Source: Bifidobacterium breve
GTDB lineage: Bacteria > Actinomycetota > Thermoleophilia > Solirubrobacterales > Solirubrobacteraceae
NCBI GenBank assembly: GCA_945878865.1
Contig: CAMCUD010000001.1
Coordinates: 1-64,000, forward strand
Direction of reading: 5' to 3'
Length of the DNA stretch: 64,000 nucleotides
Both the position numbers and the translations under genes were made by a program. Position 1 is the first letter of the stretch; the number at the start of each line of letters is the position of its first letter. The notes under the pieces were generated by a model. The model had not been told where the DNA came from. It saw nothing but the letters and a program-made list of their open reading frames with translations, and made no database searches. This document shows, piece by piece, positions 8,427 through 17,545 of the stretch.

Positions 8427-9293
8427 CTAGCCAGCATGTCGCGATGCCAAGTGGCGCTCGATGTCGTCGACAGGCGGTTGATACTCCCCGCGATGCTGGA
8501 ATGCGATCGTCTTGAGGTTCGGCAGCTCCAGCAGAACCCGGAGGTCGCCGTCAACGATCCGCGTGCTCCCCCAGGCGTACAGATCGGTGAGTTCTTGCAG
8601 GTCGAAGAGTGGCGCCAGCGAGCGGATCTCACTGCAGTTGGCGAGTTTCAGCTTCCTCAAGCGACGCAGGTCGCGCAGTTCGTCGATGTCCGTGAGCCGT
8701 TTGCACGTCTCGATGTCCAGTTCTCGCAGTCGCGAGAGCTGGCCGATTCCGTCGAGGCATTCCAGAGAACTCTGCTGCCACAGCCTGAGGATCTCGAGAC
8801 CCGTGACCCGCTCGATGCCGGCTGTGGTCCGGAGACGGCGCCCGCCACCAACGGTAAGGCTGGTGAGCCGTGACAGATCTGCGAACCGTCGAAGGTCGGA
8901 ATCCGGAGGGTTCCCTACGTTCAGACACCTGAGACCCTCGGCCTCGAAGACGGATGCGAAGCCAGGGTTCCACGAGATCCCCAGATCCGTCAGGTAGGGA
9001 AGCTTCGCCAAGTCGAGGTGAAGCGTCGGACGAGCCGGGAGGTTGAGTGAGAGCCGCCGTAGGCATCGGAGCTCGCTGATCGCGCTGAGATCCCTGATCT
9101 GGGGTCCGGCCGAGAGGACCAAGAGCTCGAGGTCCGGAACGCCCTGCAGGAAGTCGACATGTTGCTCGGCGGTCAGTCGCAACGATAAGCCGTTGACGCC
9201 AGACGCGCGTACCTCGTCGAGCAGTTCGGGACGCCAGCGCTCGAGGACCACCAGCGTGCGAATTCCGTTGAGTTCTCGGATCTGCACGCTCAT
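8427..9293 (-). CDS. Leucine-rich-repeat protein
   Basis: 288 residues with about nine leucine-rich repeats, for example LSRLRELDIETCKRLTDIDE, LRRLRKLKLANCSEIRSLAP and LQELTDLYAWGSTRIVDGDL, spaced 21-24 residues apart. There is no signal peptide, so it is probably a cytoplasmic protein-binding scaffold. The start lies only 24 nt from the 3' end of tRNA-Ser(GGA) on the same strand, so it may be expressed by read-through from the tRNA transcript. The lower GC and the position at a tRNA 3' end suggest acquired DNA. Confidence 0.8.
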   Translation of the reverse strand: MSVQIRELNGIRTLVVLERWRPELLDEVRASGVNGLSLRLTAEQHVDFLQGVPDLELLVLSAGPQIRDLSAISELRCLRRLSLNLPARPTLHLDLAKLPYLTDLGISWNPGFASVFEAEGLRCLNVGNPPDSDLRRFADLSRLTSLTVGGGRRLRTTAGIERVTGLEILRLWQQSSLECLDGIGQLSRLRELDIETCKRLTDIDELRDLRRLRKLKLANCSEIRSLAPLFDLQELTDLYAWGSTRIVDGDLRVLLELPNLKTIAFQHRGEYQPPVDDIERHLASRHAG

Positions 9294-9317
9294 GGCGGTC
9301 GCCGCGAGCGGGGAAGA

Positions 9318-9407
9318 CGGAGAGGGAGGGATTCGAACCCTCGAACGAGGTTAACCCCCGTTACGCGATTTCCAGTCGCGCCCGTTCAACCGCTCCGGCA
9401 CCTCTCC
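9318..9407 (-). tRNA. tRNA-Ser(GGA)
   Basis: 90 nt. Acceptor stem GGAGAGG/CCTCTCC, discriminator G, D-arm GCCGGAGCGGTTGAAC, anticodon loop CTGGAAA giving GGA, a long class II variable arm, and T-loop GGTTCGAATCC. CCA is not encoded. It lies between an aminopeptidase gene and the leucine-rich-repeat gene, all on the minus strand. Confidence 0.97.
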
Positions 9408-9439
9408 AAGCGCTTGCGGCGGCCATCGAGAGTAGTCGA

Positions 9440-10636
9440 TCAGACCTCCCAGGCGCCGCCGACCAGCACGGGAACCTCGTCCCCGTCGGCGGTCACCCCG
9501 AGCACATCGACCTCCGGCGAGCCGATCATGAAGTCGACGTGGATCGCCGACGTGTTGATCGCCGGCACGTCGGGCTCGTCCACGCACATCGCGTACGCGC
9601 TGCCGAGCGCGACGTGCGACGCCGCGTTCTCGTCGAGCAGCGTGTCGTAGAAGACGGTGCCCAGCGGGCCGATGCGACCTTCCCCGTCCACGAGGGCGAC
9701 CTCGCCCAGCCGGGCGGCGCCCTCATCGCGCTGGACCATGCCGCGCATGACGTCGGCGCCCTCGTCGGCGTCGATCTGCGTCGCCACGCCGCCCTCGAAG
9801 GTCACCTTCAGGCCGCGGATGATGTTGCCGGCGACGACCAGCGGCTTCGTCGAGGTGACGTGGCCGTCGACCCGCGTCGGGTCCGGTGTGGAGAAGATCT
9901 CCTCCGACGGGAGGTTGGGCATGTGCACGAGCCCGTCGATGGTCTCGAAGCGCGCGGCGATCCACTTCGAGGTCGGCAGCAGCCCGACCTTCAGGTCGGT
10001 GCCGGGGCCGACGAAGCGCACCGCGTCGAAGCGCCGTTCGGTCAGCCGGCCGGCGACCGCGACGAGCTTGTCGGCGCGCTCCTTCCAGGCGGCGACCGGA
10101 TCGGCCTCGTCGAGGCGGCAGACGTGGAGGATCTGCTCCCAGAGCTTCGCGTATGCCGCGTCCTCGTCGAGGTCGGGGAAGACGAGCTTCGCCCACGCCG
10201 GCGTCGGGCCGGGGGCCGCGCACCAGTTGGTGGTGCGCGCGTTGACGATCTCGATCGTCTCCTTGAGGAACGGCAGCTGGTCCTTGGCGACGCGGGCGGG
10301 GTCGAGGTCGTCGAGCAGGCCAGGCGCGACCGGGCCGGTCAGGCCGATGCGTGAACCGTGCATCTCGCCGATCTGGGTGAGGCGCTCGCCGAACCACGGC
10401 GGGACGTACTCGAGCGTGTCCTCGTCGGCGAACTCCACACGGGCACGCTTGACGTGCAGGTCGAAGTACGTGACGTCCACGAACTTCGCTCCGGCCCGGT
10501 AGGCCGCCGCCGCGATCGCGCGCGCGAGGTCCTCCTTGCCGGGCTCCGCACCGACACCGACCACCTGCCCGGGCTGGACGTTCGCCCCGAAGCGGACGAT
10601 GAGCTCCGCCAGCCGCTGCACCCCGTCGTTCGTCAT
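9440..10636 (-). CDS. M29-family (AmpS-type) metallo-aminopeptidase
   Basis: 398 residues from the ATG at 10636 (MTNDGVQRLAELIV); the frame stays open 9 codons further, but a TAGGGT box ends 7 nt before this ATG. Probable metal ligands of M29 peptidases are visible: Glu in LPSEEIFSTPD, Glu in RLGEVALVDG, His in ASHVALGSAY, and the HxD of IHVDFMIGSPEVDV. NVQPGQVVGVGAEP and AYRAGAKFVDVTYFD are also typical of the N-terminal domain. Cytoplasmic release of N-terminal amino acids from peptides is the family role. tRNA-Ser follows 32 nt downstream. Confidence 0.92.
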   Translation of the reverse strand: MTNDGVQRLAELIVRFGANVQPGQVVGVGAEPGKEDLARAIAAAAYRAGAKFVDVTYFDLHVKRARVEFADEDTLEYVPPWFGERLTQIGEMHGSRIGLTGPVAPGLLDDLDPARVAKDQLPFLKETIEIVNARTTNWCAAPGPTPAWAKLVFPDLDEDAAYAKLWEQILHVCRLDEADPVAAWKERADKLVAVAGRLTERRFDAVRFVGPGTDLKVGLLPTSKWIAARFETIDGLVHMPNLPSEEIFSTPDPTRVDGHVTSTKPLVVAGNIIRGLKVTFEGGVATQIDADEGADVMRGMVQRDEGAARLGEVALVDGEGRIGPLGTVFYDTLLDENAASHVALGSAYAMCVDEPDVPAINTSAIHVDFMIGSPEVDVLGVTADGDEVPVLVGGAWEV

Positions 10637-10643
10637 GCCCGGG

Positions 10644-10649
10644 ACCCTA
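10644..10649 (-). promoter_or_regulatory. -10 box TAGGGT, leaderless start
   Basis: Read on the minus strand, the hexamer ends 7 nt before the aminopeptidase ATG; this supports the ATG at 10636 over the longer frame. Confidence 0.55.
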
Positions 10650-10667
10650 CCCGGGGCGGCCACGGAC

Positions 10668-12440
10668 CTACTTCACGGAGAACGGCACGCTGGCGCGCTG
10701 GGCGCCGAGCTGCAGAACGGCGCGGTACGTGCCGGCCGCCAGCTTCGTCCGGCCGACCGTCGGCCCGATGACGAGGCTCGTCTTGCCGGCAAGCGCGACG
10801 ACATCCCGAGACGCGGCCGGCGCGTACCGGCACTGCGGCTTGCGGGTGACCTTCCGCGTGCCCTTGCGCTTGACCTTCGGCGCCGTGCACGCCTGCCGTT
10901 CGAGGACGAGCTTGAGCCTCGCCGGGGCGGTCACCGTGAAGGAGAGCGTGACCTGGAGCGGCTTGCACCGGCGCTCGCCGCGCCGGCACGCGCGGATCGT
11001 CGTGCCCGCCCGCGAGAGCCCCTTGAGCTGCGCGACCGCGGGCGCCTTGGGCGCGGGCGGCGGCGCCGCGACGGTCACCGTCGGGGGGTTCGGCGTGGGA
11101 TCGCAGGCGTCGCCGACCCCGTCGCCGTCGCCGTCGCCCTGCGCCGGATCTGGCGTGGCGGGGCAGAGGTCCTGGGCGTCGGCGACGCCGTCCTCGTCGG
11201 CATCGGGCGGCGGGGTGGGAGCCCGCAGCGCGCCGGCCGCGTTGACCCGGCCTCCGGTCACGGCGCGCCCCGCGAGCTGGGCCACGCGGTCAACGCCGGC
11301 AAGCAGCTTCGCCTTGGCCTGCGTGGCGGTGAGCGCGGGGTTCTGCGCGAAGATCAGCGCGAGCGTGCCGGCGACGTGCGGCGCCGCCATCGACGTGCCC
11401 TCCGCCGTCGCGTAGCTCGTCGTCGACTTCCACGTCGAGAGGATCTTGGTGCCGGGCGCGAACAGGTCCACGGTCTGCGCGCCGACGTTCGTCGCGCCCT
11501 TGGCGAACGTGGCGGGCGCGTCGTTCATGTCGCTGGCCCCGACGCACACGACGTTGGCGAGCGGAACCGCACACGGGTAGATCGGCTTGGCGTCGACGTT
11601 CACCCCGTCGTTGCCGGCCGCCGCCACGAACAGCGTGCGCGGATAGGCGGCGATGACGTCCTGCAGCGCCCGCGAGGTCGACGACGCGCCGAAGCTCGCG
11701 TTGACGACGCGGATCCCGAGACGGCCGGCGCGGTCGAACGCCTGGATGACGTCGGAGAGCCGGCCGCCGTCGCTGCTGGACATGACCCGCAGCGGCAGGA
11801 TCTGCGCCTCGGGCGCGACACCGGCGATGCCGAGCTTGTTGTTGGCGAGCGCCGCAATCGTCCCCGTGACGTGCGTGCCGTGGCCCTCGGAGTCCTGCGG
11901 GTTGGTGTCCCGGTCGACGTAGTCGTAGGCGTCGTCGCTGTCGATCTGGCCGAGCAGGTCCTGATGGGTGGCGGTCACCCCGGTGTCGACCACCGCGACG
12001 GTCTGCCCCGCTCCGCGCGTGACCGCCCACGCCGCCTGGATGTCGAGGTCCGCGCCGGCGGTGCCCTTGAACTGGCCGACGTTCTCCAGCGCCCACAGGT
12101 TCCCCCAGAGCGCGTCGGTCGTCCCGAGCGCGAAGATCGGTTGATCGACCTCGGCGTGCGCGACCGACGGGTCTTCCTGCAGCGCACGAAGCGCGGCTTC
12201 CGTGTCGCCCTCAGGCGCCTCGACGAGCTCGGTGTCGGGCAGCGGCAGCGATCGGACGAAGTCGACGTCGGCGTCCTCGCGCACCTCCTCGCGCTGGTCC
12301 GGCGAGAGGCCGGGGACCCGCTGCACGATGAGCGTCGAGGCCTCGCCGGTGCCGTCGTCGGCCCACGCCGCGCCGGGCGCAGCCAGGGCGACGAGGGAGA
12401 GGGGGAGGGCGAGGACCTTCGTGAGCGCGAGGGGGCGCAC
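10668..12440 (-). CDS. Secreted subtilisin-like serine protease (S8)
   Basis: 590 residues from the GTG at 12440, 6 nt after a GATACT box; the open frame continues upstream through an unrelated antisense region and is not coding there. Signal peptide 1-27 (AAPGAAWA), I9-like propeptide to about residue 100, then the S8 domain with Asp152 (AVVDTGV), His187 (GHGTH), Asn277 (AAGND) and Ser350 (GTSMAAPH). Residues about 405-440 are thrombospondin type 3-like calcium repeats (DADEDGVADAQDLCP, DGDGDGVGDACDP). A C-terminal beta domain ends in FSVK. Extracellular protein degradation or processing is expected. Divergent from the exopolysaccharide cluster. Confidence 0.93.
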   Translation of the reverse strand: MRPLALTKVLALPLSLVALAAPGAAWADDGTGEASTLIVQRVPGLSPDQREEVREDADVDFVRSLPLPDTELVEAPEGDTEAALRALQEDPSVAHAEVDQPIFALGTTDALWGNLWALENVGQFKGTAGADLDIQAAWAVTRGAGQTVAVVDTGVTATHQDLLGQIDSDDAYDYVDRDTNPQDSEGHGTHVTGTIAALANNKLGIAGVAPEAQILPLRVMSSSDGGRLSDVIQAFDRAGRLGIRVVNASFGASSTSRALQDVIAAYPRTLFVAAAGNDGVNVDAKPIYPCAVPLANVVCVGASDMNDAPATFAKGATNVGAQTVDLFAPGTKILSTWKSTTSYATAEGTSMAAPHVAGTLALIFAQNPALTATQAKAKLLAGVDRVAQLAGRAVTGGRVNAAGALRAPTPPPDADEDGVADAQDLCPATPDPAQGDGDGDGVGDACDPTPNPPTVTVAAPPPAPKAPAVAQLKGLSRAGTTIRACRRGERRCKPLQVTLSFTVTAPARLKLVLERQACTAPKVKRKGTRKVTRKPQCRYAPAASRDVVALAGKTSLVIGPTVGRTKLAAGTYRAVLQLGAQRASVPFSVK

Positions 12441-12511
12441 CGACTCAGTATCGGCAGATGCGCGCGGAACCAAACCCCCTGCTGCGCGCCAGTTCCCGGG
12501 GAGCCCGCCTC

Positions 12512-12517
12512 TATCCT
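12512..12517 (+). promoter_or_regulatory. -10 box TATCCT, leaderless start of exopolysaccharide operon
   Basis: TATCCT ends 7 nt before the ATG at 12525 that opens the three-gene plus-strand operon. The opposing subtilase box GATACT is at 12447-12452. Confidence 0.5.
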
Positions 12518-12524
12518 CGCCCGG

Positions 12525-13550
12525 ATGCCGCGCGCCGCGATCCTGTCGCCCGACCCGGATCGCCCGTCGGGTGGCGTCGAGCGCTTCGCCCAGCTGCTTT
12601 CCGGCGCCCTGCGCGACGGGGGCTGGGAGACCCAGATCGTTGGCTACGGCGCCGAGCCTTCGGTGACGATCGACCGCATCGGCCTGGGCAGCGCGGTGCG
12701 CTCGCGCGCGGCCTCCAAGGCCGCGGCGGCGCTCGGCCCCGACCTCGTCGTCGGCAACAACTGGCTCGGGTTCGGCGTGCCGCGGGCCCTCCCCCACGTC
12801 CAGGTCTTCCACGGCACCATCGCCGAGCAGACGAAGGCCGCGCCGGGCGGGCTGCCGCGTCGCGAGCAGCTGCGCCGCCGCACCTTCCAGGCCGCCACCG
12901 AAGCGTTTGCGGCCCGGGGGGCGACCGTCGTCGGCGTCTCCGGCAGCACCGCCGACGAGCTGCGCCGCCACTACCGGATCACGGCCGACGCGGTGATCCC
13001 CAACGGCGTCGACACCGACACGTACCGTCCGCGCGATCGGGAGGCGGCCCGCGCGCGGTTCGGGATCACCGGGCCCTCGGCGCTCTTCGTCGGCGTCGCC
13101 GAGTGGCGCAAGGGCAGCGACGTCCTGGCCGCCGGCGCGCGTGAGGGCGGCGTCGAGCTGCTGCACGCCGGCGACCGTGAGCTCGAGGGGTCCCGCGCAC
13201 TCGGCGTGCTCACGCCCGACGAGCTGGCAGAGGCGCTCAGCGCGGTCGACTGCATGCTGTTCCCCACGCGCTGGGAGGCATGCAGCTACGCGATCCTCGA
13301 AGCGCTCGCCTGCGGCACGCCCGTCCTGACGACGAAGGTCGGGTGGATGGACGACCTCCTCGCGCGCGTGCCGGACTACGCGCCACTGCTGCTCGAGCCC
13401 GACGTCCCGAGCATCGCCGCCGCGCTGCACCGCCTGCAGACGCAGGACCTCAGCGGGCCGGTCGCCGCCGCCCGGGACCTCGTGCGCGCCGAGCACGACC
13501 TGCGCACGTGGGCGGACCGCTGGCGGCGACTGTGCGAGGACGCGATCTGA
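12525..13550 (+). CDS. Glycosyltransferase family 4
   Basis: 341 residues. MPRAAILSPDPDRPSGGVERFAQLL is the GT4 N-terminal Rossmann start with the glycine-rich acceptor loop. The C-terminal domain carries IPNGVDTDTYRP and the E-x7-E motif region FPTRWEACSYAILEALACGTPVL that binds the nucleotide sugar. It should transfer a hexose from NDP- or GDP-sugar to a lipid-linked glycan at the inner membrane face. The stop overlaps the next gene start by one base, so the two glycosyltransferases are translated together. The sugar cannot be predicted. Confidence 0.92.
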   Translation: MPRAAILSPDPDRPSGGVERFAQLLSGALRDGGWETQIVGYGAEPSVTIDRIGLGSAVRSRAASKAAAALGPDLVVGNNWLGFGVPRALPHVQVFHGTIAEQTKAAPGGLPRREQLRRRTFQAATEAFAARGATVVGVSGSTADELRRHYRITADAVIPNGVDTDTYRPRDREAARARFGITGPSALFVGVAEWRKGSDVLAAGAREGGVELLHAGDRELEGSRALGVLTPDELAEALSAVDCMLFPTRWEACSYAILEALACGTPVLTTKVGWMDDLLARVPDYAPLLLEPDVPSIAAALHRLQTQDLSGPVAAARDLVRAEHDLRTWADRWRRLCEDAI

Positions 13551-14716
13551 TGCGCCTCGCGATGGTCGGGCGGTACTACAACCGCCAGGGCGGAGTCTCG
13601 CGTGTGCTCGCCGAGCTCAGCGACCGCGCGGTCGTCGACCACGACGTCGACGTCTACGCGCACGAAGTCCTCGACGCCGCGCCGGGCACGAAGGTGCGCT
13701 TCGTCGAGGTCCCGATGCGCGAGCGGCCGAGCATCCTGCAGCTGCCGACGTTCGCCCGGGGAGTGCAGCGACGGCTCGTCCCGGCCGACTACGACATCGT
13801 GCACTCCCATGACGGCCAGGCCCGCCGCGCCGACGTCCAGACCGCCCACTCGTGCTACGCGGCGTGGCTCGACGACGTGCGCCGCGGCGCCGGCGTGAAG
13901 GGCCTGCTGAGCCGCGTCTACCCGCGCCACGTCCTCACCGACCGGTGGGAGCGCGCGGCGCTGGGCGGCGACCAGGTCGTCGTGGCGATCTCCCGCGTCG
14001 TCGCGCACGAGCTCGAGACGTTCCTCGGGATCGACCCGGCGCGCATCCGGGTCATCCACAACGGCGTCGATATCGACACCTTCACCCCGCCGCCCTCGCG
14101 CGCAGCCGCGCGTGCGGCGCTCCCGCCCGACGAGCGACCCGCCGACGACGAGGCGATGCTCCTGTTCGCCGGCATGTATTTCCGCCGCAAGGGCCTCGAG
14201 CCGCTCCTGCGCGCGCTCGCCGGCCTGCGTGACGCCCCGTGGGGCCTGACGGTGGTCGGCGGTGACGACGCCGCGCCGTTCCGGGCGCTCGCCGACGAGC
14301 TCGGGATCGGCGCGAAGGTGCGCTTCACGGGCCACCGGCCGCGCATCGCGCCGTACTTCCAGGCGGCCGACGCCTTCGTGTTCCCCACCGCCTACGAGCC
14401 GTTCGGCCTGGTCATCACCGAGGCGCTCGCCTGCGGCACACCGGTCATCACCACCGCGACCGCCGGCGGCGCCGAGCTCATGCAGGAGGGGCGCGACGGC
14501 CTGCTGCTGCGCGACCCGCACGACCCCGCCGAGATCCGTGCGGCGGTCGAGCGGTTCCTCGCCCTCGACGACGACGCGCGCGCCCGGATGGGCGCCGCGG
14601 CACGCGAGGCGGTCGTCGCGACGAGCTGGGACGCCCAGTGGAAGAAGTACGAGACGCTGTTCGGCGAGGTCGCCGAGAACAAGCGGGCCGCGCGGCCCCT
14701 CTGGGCGACGGCATGA
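13550..14716 (+). CDS. Glycosyltransferase family 4 (second)
   Basis: 388 residues starting at the ATG that shares its A with the preceding TGA. Begins MRLAMVGRYYNRQGGVSRVLAEL (GT4 glycine-rich loop); residue 165 onward has IRVIHNGVDIDTF, then LLFAGMYFRRKGLEPLLRAL and the donor-binding FPTAYEPFGLVITEALACG. It is more canonical than the upstream paralogue, with which it shares this two-domain layout. Probably adds the next sugar of the same repeat unit. The 3' end overlaps the flippase start as ATGA. Confidence 0.93.
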   Translation: MRLAMVGRYYNRQGGVSRVLAELSDRAVVDHDVDVYAHEVLDAAPGTKVRFVEVPMRERPSILQLPTFARGVQRRLVPADYDIVHSHDGQARRADVQTAHSCYAAWLDDVRRGAGVKGLLSRVYPRHVLTDRWERAALGGDQVVVAISRVVAHELETFLGIDPARIRVIHNGVDIDTFTPPPSRAAARAALPPDERPADDEAMLLFAGMYFRRKGLEPLLRALAGLRDAPWGLTVVGGDDAAPFRALADELGIGAKVRFTGHRPRIAPYFQAADAFVFPTAYEPFGLVITEALACGTPVITTATAGGAELMQEGRDGLLLRDPHDPAEIRAAVERFLALDDDARARMGAAAREAVVATSWDAQWKKYETLFGEVAENKRAARPLWATA

Positions 14717-16158
14717 CCGTCACCCCGCGGCGCGCCGCGCGCGACGTCGTCATCCAGGTGCTCGCGCGCGGCGGGAACCTCGCGCTCGGCGTCGTCGTCA
14801 CGCTCATCCTCGCGCGCAACCTCGACACCACCGGGTTCGGCGAGTGGGCGACGCTGCTGACGATCGTGCAGCTCGCCGCGACGTTCACCGACCTCGGGCT
14901 CGAGCCCGCGGTCGTCGCACGGGCCGCCGGGGACGAGAAGCGCGAGAGCGACTGGATCGGCGCGCTGCTCGTCCTGCGCGCCGCGCTCGCCGTCCCGGCG
15001 ACGCTCGTGTCGATCGTCGCCTGCGCGCTGCTGGCCGACAACGGCCAGATGTTCCTCGCGGGCGCGCTCATCAGCGCGAGCCTGCTCACGAGCGTCCCGA
15101 GCTCTCTCCGCGCGCTCAACCAGCTGCGCGTGCGCAACGACATCACCATGCTCGTCCTGACGGTCAACAGCGTGCTCTGGGGCCTGGGCGTGATCCTCGT
15201 CGCCCTGAACGACGGCGGGCTCGTCGCCTACGCCGTCGCGTTCCTCATCTCCGGCACGATCAGCGCCGCGCTGCAGGGCGTCCTGTCCTACCGCCAGCGC
15301 CGCGGGCCGCTAACGCTCGGCCGCCCGCTGTGGCGCGAGATCGTCGTGACCGGCGTGAGCATCGGGGGCGCGGTCGTCCTCATCAGCGCGATGTCCCGGG
15401 CGCCACAGCTCTTCGTCTACGAGCTCGACGGCGACGAGCAGGCCGGCCTGTACGCCGTCGCCAGCCGCCTGCTCGACCAGTCGCACTTCGTCCCCGTCGC
15501 GCTCATGACGACCCTGCTGCCGCTGCTGGCCGGCGCGATCGACACCGACCCGGCCCATGCCCGGGCGATGCTCCAGCGCAGCCTCGACATCCTCCTCGTC
15601 GTCTCCCTCCCCGCGGTGGCGATCGGCTACGTCGCCGGGCCGGAGCTCATCCGCATCGTGTTCGGCGAGCAGTACGAGGAGGCGTCGAAGGCGCTGCCGG
15701 TGCTCATGGCGGCGTTCGTCCTCATCTCGATCAACTACCCGCTCGACAGCATGGTCATCGCGATGAAGCGCCAGGTGCAGCTGGCGAAGATCGCCGCTGT
15801 CGGGCTCGTCACGATGCTCATCCTCAACATCGCGCTCGTGACCCAGTTCGGGTTCCAGGGCGCCGCGTGGGCGGTCTTCGGCACGCAGGCGGTCGTGACC
15901 GGGCTGACGTACCGCGTCGTGGCCAAGCCGATCGGGATGCGCGCCGGGCAGGGACGGACGCTGCGCATCGGCGGCGCGATCGGCGGCCTGCTCGCCGTCA
16001 TGCTCCTGACCGAGGAACTTGGTGCGCCGCTCGCGGTGGTGCTGGCCGCCGCGGCGGTCACCTACTCCGCGTTGCTGTTCGCGCTGAAGGCGATCGAGGT
16101 CGACGACCTGCGGACGCTCACCCGTCGGGCGCCGCCGGCAGCCGAGACGGCGTCCTAG
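14713..16158 (+). CDS. Wzx-like polysaccharide flippase (MOP superfamily)
   Basis: 481 residues from the ATG at 14713, which overlaps the preceding stop as ATGA. About 12-14 hydrophobic helices; the N-terminus VIQVLARGGNLALGVVVTLILARNLDTTGFGEWATL is characteristic of Wzx/RfbX-type flippases (the G-x-G-E-W/Y turn after TM1). It should move undecaprenyl-linked repeat units across the membrane. It is the last gene of the plus-strand operon, and its last 41 nt overlap the convergent polymerase gene. Confidence 0.9.
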   Translation: MTVTPRRAARDVVIQVLARGGNLALGVVVTLILARNLDTTGFGEWATLLTIVQLAATFTDLGLEPAVVARAAGDEKRESDWIGALLVLRAALAVPATLVSIVACALLADNGQMFLAGALISASLLTSVPSSLRALNQLRVRNDITMLVLTVNSVLWGLGVILVALNDGGLVAYAVAFLISGTISAALQGVLSYRQRRGPLTLGRPLWREIVVTGVSIGGAVVLISAMSRAPQLFVYELDGDEQAGLYAVASRLLDQSHFVPVALMTTLLPLLAGAIDTDPAHARAMLQRSLDILLVVSLPAVAIGYVAGPELIRIVFGEQYEEASKALPVLMAAFVLISINYPLDSMVIAMKRQVQLAKIAAVGLVTMLILNIALVTQFGFQGAAWAVFGTQAVVTGLTYRVVAKPIGMRAGQGRTLRIGGAIGGLLAVMLLTEELGAPLAVVLAAAAVTYSALLFALKAIEVDDLRTLTRRAPPAAETAS

Positions 16159-17545
16159 GCAGCATCCCGCAGGCGATTCCGGTCGCCGCGCCGACGACCA
16201 GCGTGAAGCGCGGCTCGGCGCCGATCCATGTCACCGTGAGCTCGGCGACGACGAGCGCGACGATCGCCCCGGCGAAGCCGAGGCCCAGGGCGGCCTGCAG
16301 CGGGTCGGTCTGCCGCCGGAACACCGCCAGCCCGAGCCACAGCGACGAGCCCATGAGCGCGATGTAGGCGAGCAGCCCGAGCAGCGAGTACTTCATCCAG
16401 AACCACAGCGCCGCGAAGTGGACGTACCCGCGAAGGTCCTCGTACTCGATGCCGAGCGGATGGACGGCCTTCCACGTCACGCCCTGCCCCAGCCCCGTCA
16501 GCGGCTGCTGCTTGATCGCGTCCCACACGTTCGCGCGCTCGTCGAGGCGATAGCGGTCGGCCCGGTTGACCGCCAGCTTGCTCGGGCGCAGCGACTCCAC
16601 GCGCTGGGCGACCGGCCCCTGCAGCGAGTCGCCGAACCCCGCGCTGACGAGCACCCAGACGAGCGCTCCCACGGCGAGGATCGCCGGGATCGCCAGGCGG
16701 CGGCCGAGCCGCGACAGGCCGAGCGCCACGACGAGGACGAGCCCGGCCACCAGCCCGATCCACAGCGAACGCTTCAGGCCGGCGACGAACTCGAAGGCGA
16801 CGAGTGGCGCGAACGCCCACACCCACCACGGCACGGAGACGCGCCGCAGCCGGCAGGCGACGAGGCCGAGCAGGTACAGGACGAACAGCCAGTTGGCGGT
16901 CGGCTCGAAGTAGACGATGTTCGTGATTCCCAGCCCGCCGAACTGCGCCTGCTGGACGAGCCCGAGGAACGCCTTCAGCGCGATGAGCGCGGCCGCGCCG
17001 GTGAGCACCGGGCGCATCCGGTCGTTCTCGGGCATCACCGCGGCGACCATCGGGATCGAGACGAGCAGCGGCAGCACGTTGCGGATGCCGTCGAACTGGG
17101 TCTTCAGGCCGGCCCCGGCGCTGTAGCCCACGATCGTGCCGACGAGGATCGCGACCGCCATGAGGCCGAGCGCGACGCCGACCGGCGCCGGGACCGGCGG
17201 CAGGCGGCGACGCCGCACGCAGTCCAGGACGACGCACCCCACGGCGAACCAGACGACGATCTCGGAAACCGTGATGTTCGCGACCCCCACGCGATAGAAC
17301 TGCGAACCGGGAGCGAACCCGTCCCCGAGCGCCAGCTCGATGATCACCGCCGGCACGACCGCGAGACCCACGGCGAACGCCGGCCAGCGGATCCCCGCCA
17401 GCACCACCGCGAGGCCCACGGGCAACAGCAGCCCCACGGGGCCGATCACGACGAACGCCGCGAACATCAACAGCAGCGCGGCGGCTGCGGCACCGAGCAG
17501 GCTCAGCGCCTGCTGGTCGTCCGGCACGAGCCGGGTCGGGCTCAC
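16118..17545 (-). CDS. Wzy-like O-antigen ligase/polymerase
   Basis: 475 residues, about 11 transmembrane helices, with a large extracytoplasmic loop between late helices (RVESLRPSKLAVNRADRYRLDERANVWDAIKQQPLTGLGQGVTW). The ERANVWDAIKQQPLTGLGQG segment is the signature loop of the WaaL/Wzy family (R-x3-W-x2-A, then G-x-G-x-G). It should polymerise or ligate exported repeat units. GTG start overlaps the BY-kinase stop as GTGA, so the two are translationally coupled. It is convergent with the flippase. Confidence 0.88.
   Translation of the reverse strand: MSPTRLVPDDQQALSLLGAAAAALLLMFAAFVVIGPVGLLLPVGLAVVLAGIRWPAFAVGLAVVPAVIIELALGDGFAPGSQFYRVGVANITVSEIVVWFAVGCVVLDCVRRRRLPPVPAPVGVALGLMAVAILVGTIVGYSAGAGLKTQFDGIRNVLPLLVSIPMVAAVMPENDRMRPVLTGAAALIALKAFLGLVQQAQFGGLGITNIVYFEPTANWLFVLYLLGLVACRLRRVSVPWWVWAFAPLVAFEFVAGLKRSLWIGLVAGLVLVVALGLSRLGRRLAIPAILAVGALVWVLVSAGFGDSLQGPVAQRVESLRPSKLAVNRADRYRLDERANVWDAIKQQPLTGLGQGVTWKAVHPLGIEYEDLRGYVHFAALWFWMKYSLLGLLAYIALMGSSLWLGLAVFRRQTDPLQAALGLGFAGAIVALVVAELTVTWIGAEPRFTLVVGAATGIACGMLPRTPSRLPAAPDG

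Noticed and set aside
9318-9407. tRNA-Ser as an attachment site with a flanking copy
   Set aside because: I found no second copy of the tRNA 3' end near 7600-7720 and no integrase, so a defined att pair is not supported.
10536-12524. Plus-strand frame running into the first glycosyltransferase
   Set aside because: Only the part from 12525 has family motifs; upstream it is antisense to the aminopeptidase and subtilase and is low-complexity.
12441-13496. Upstream extension of the subtilase frame
   Set aside because: Antisense to the glycosyltransferase; the signal peptide begins at the GTG at 12440, which also has a -10 box.
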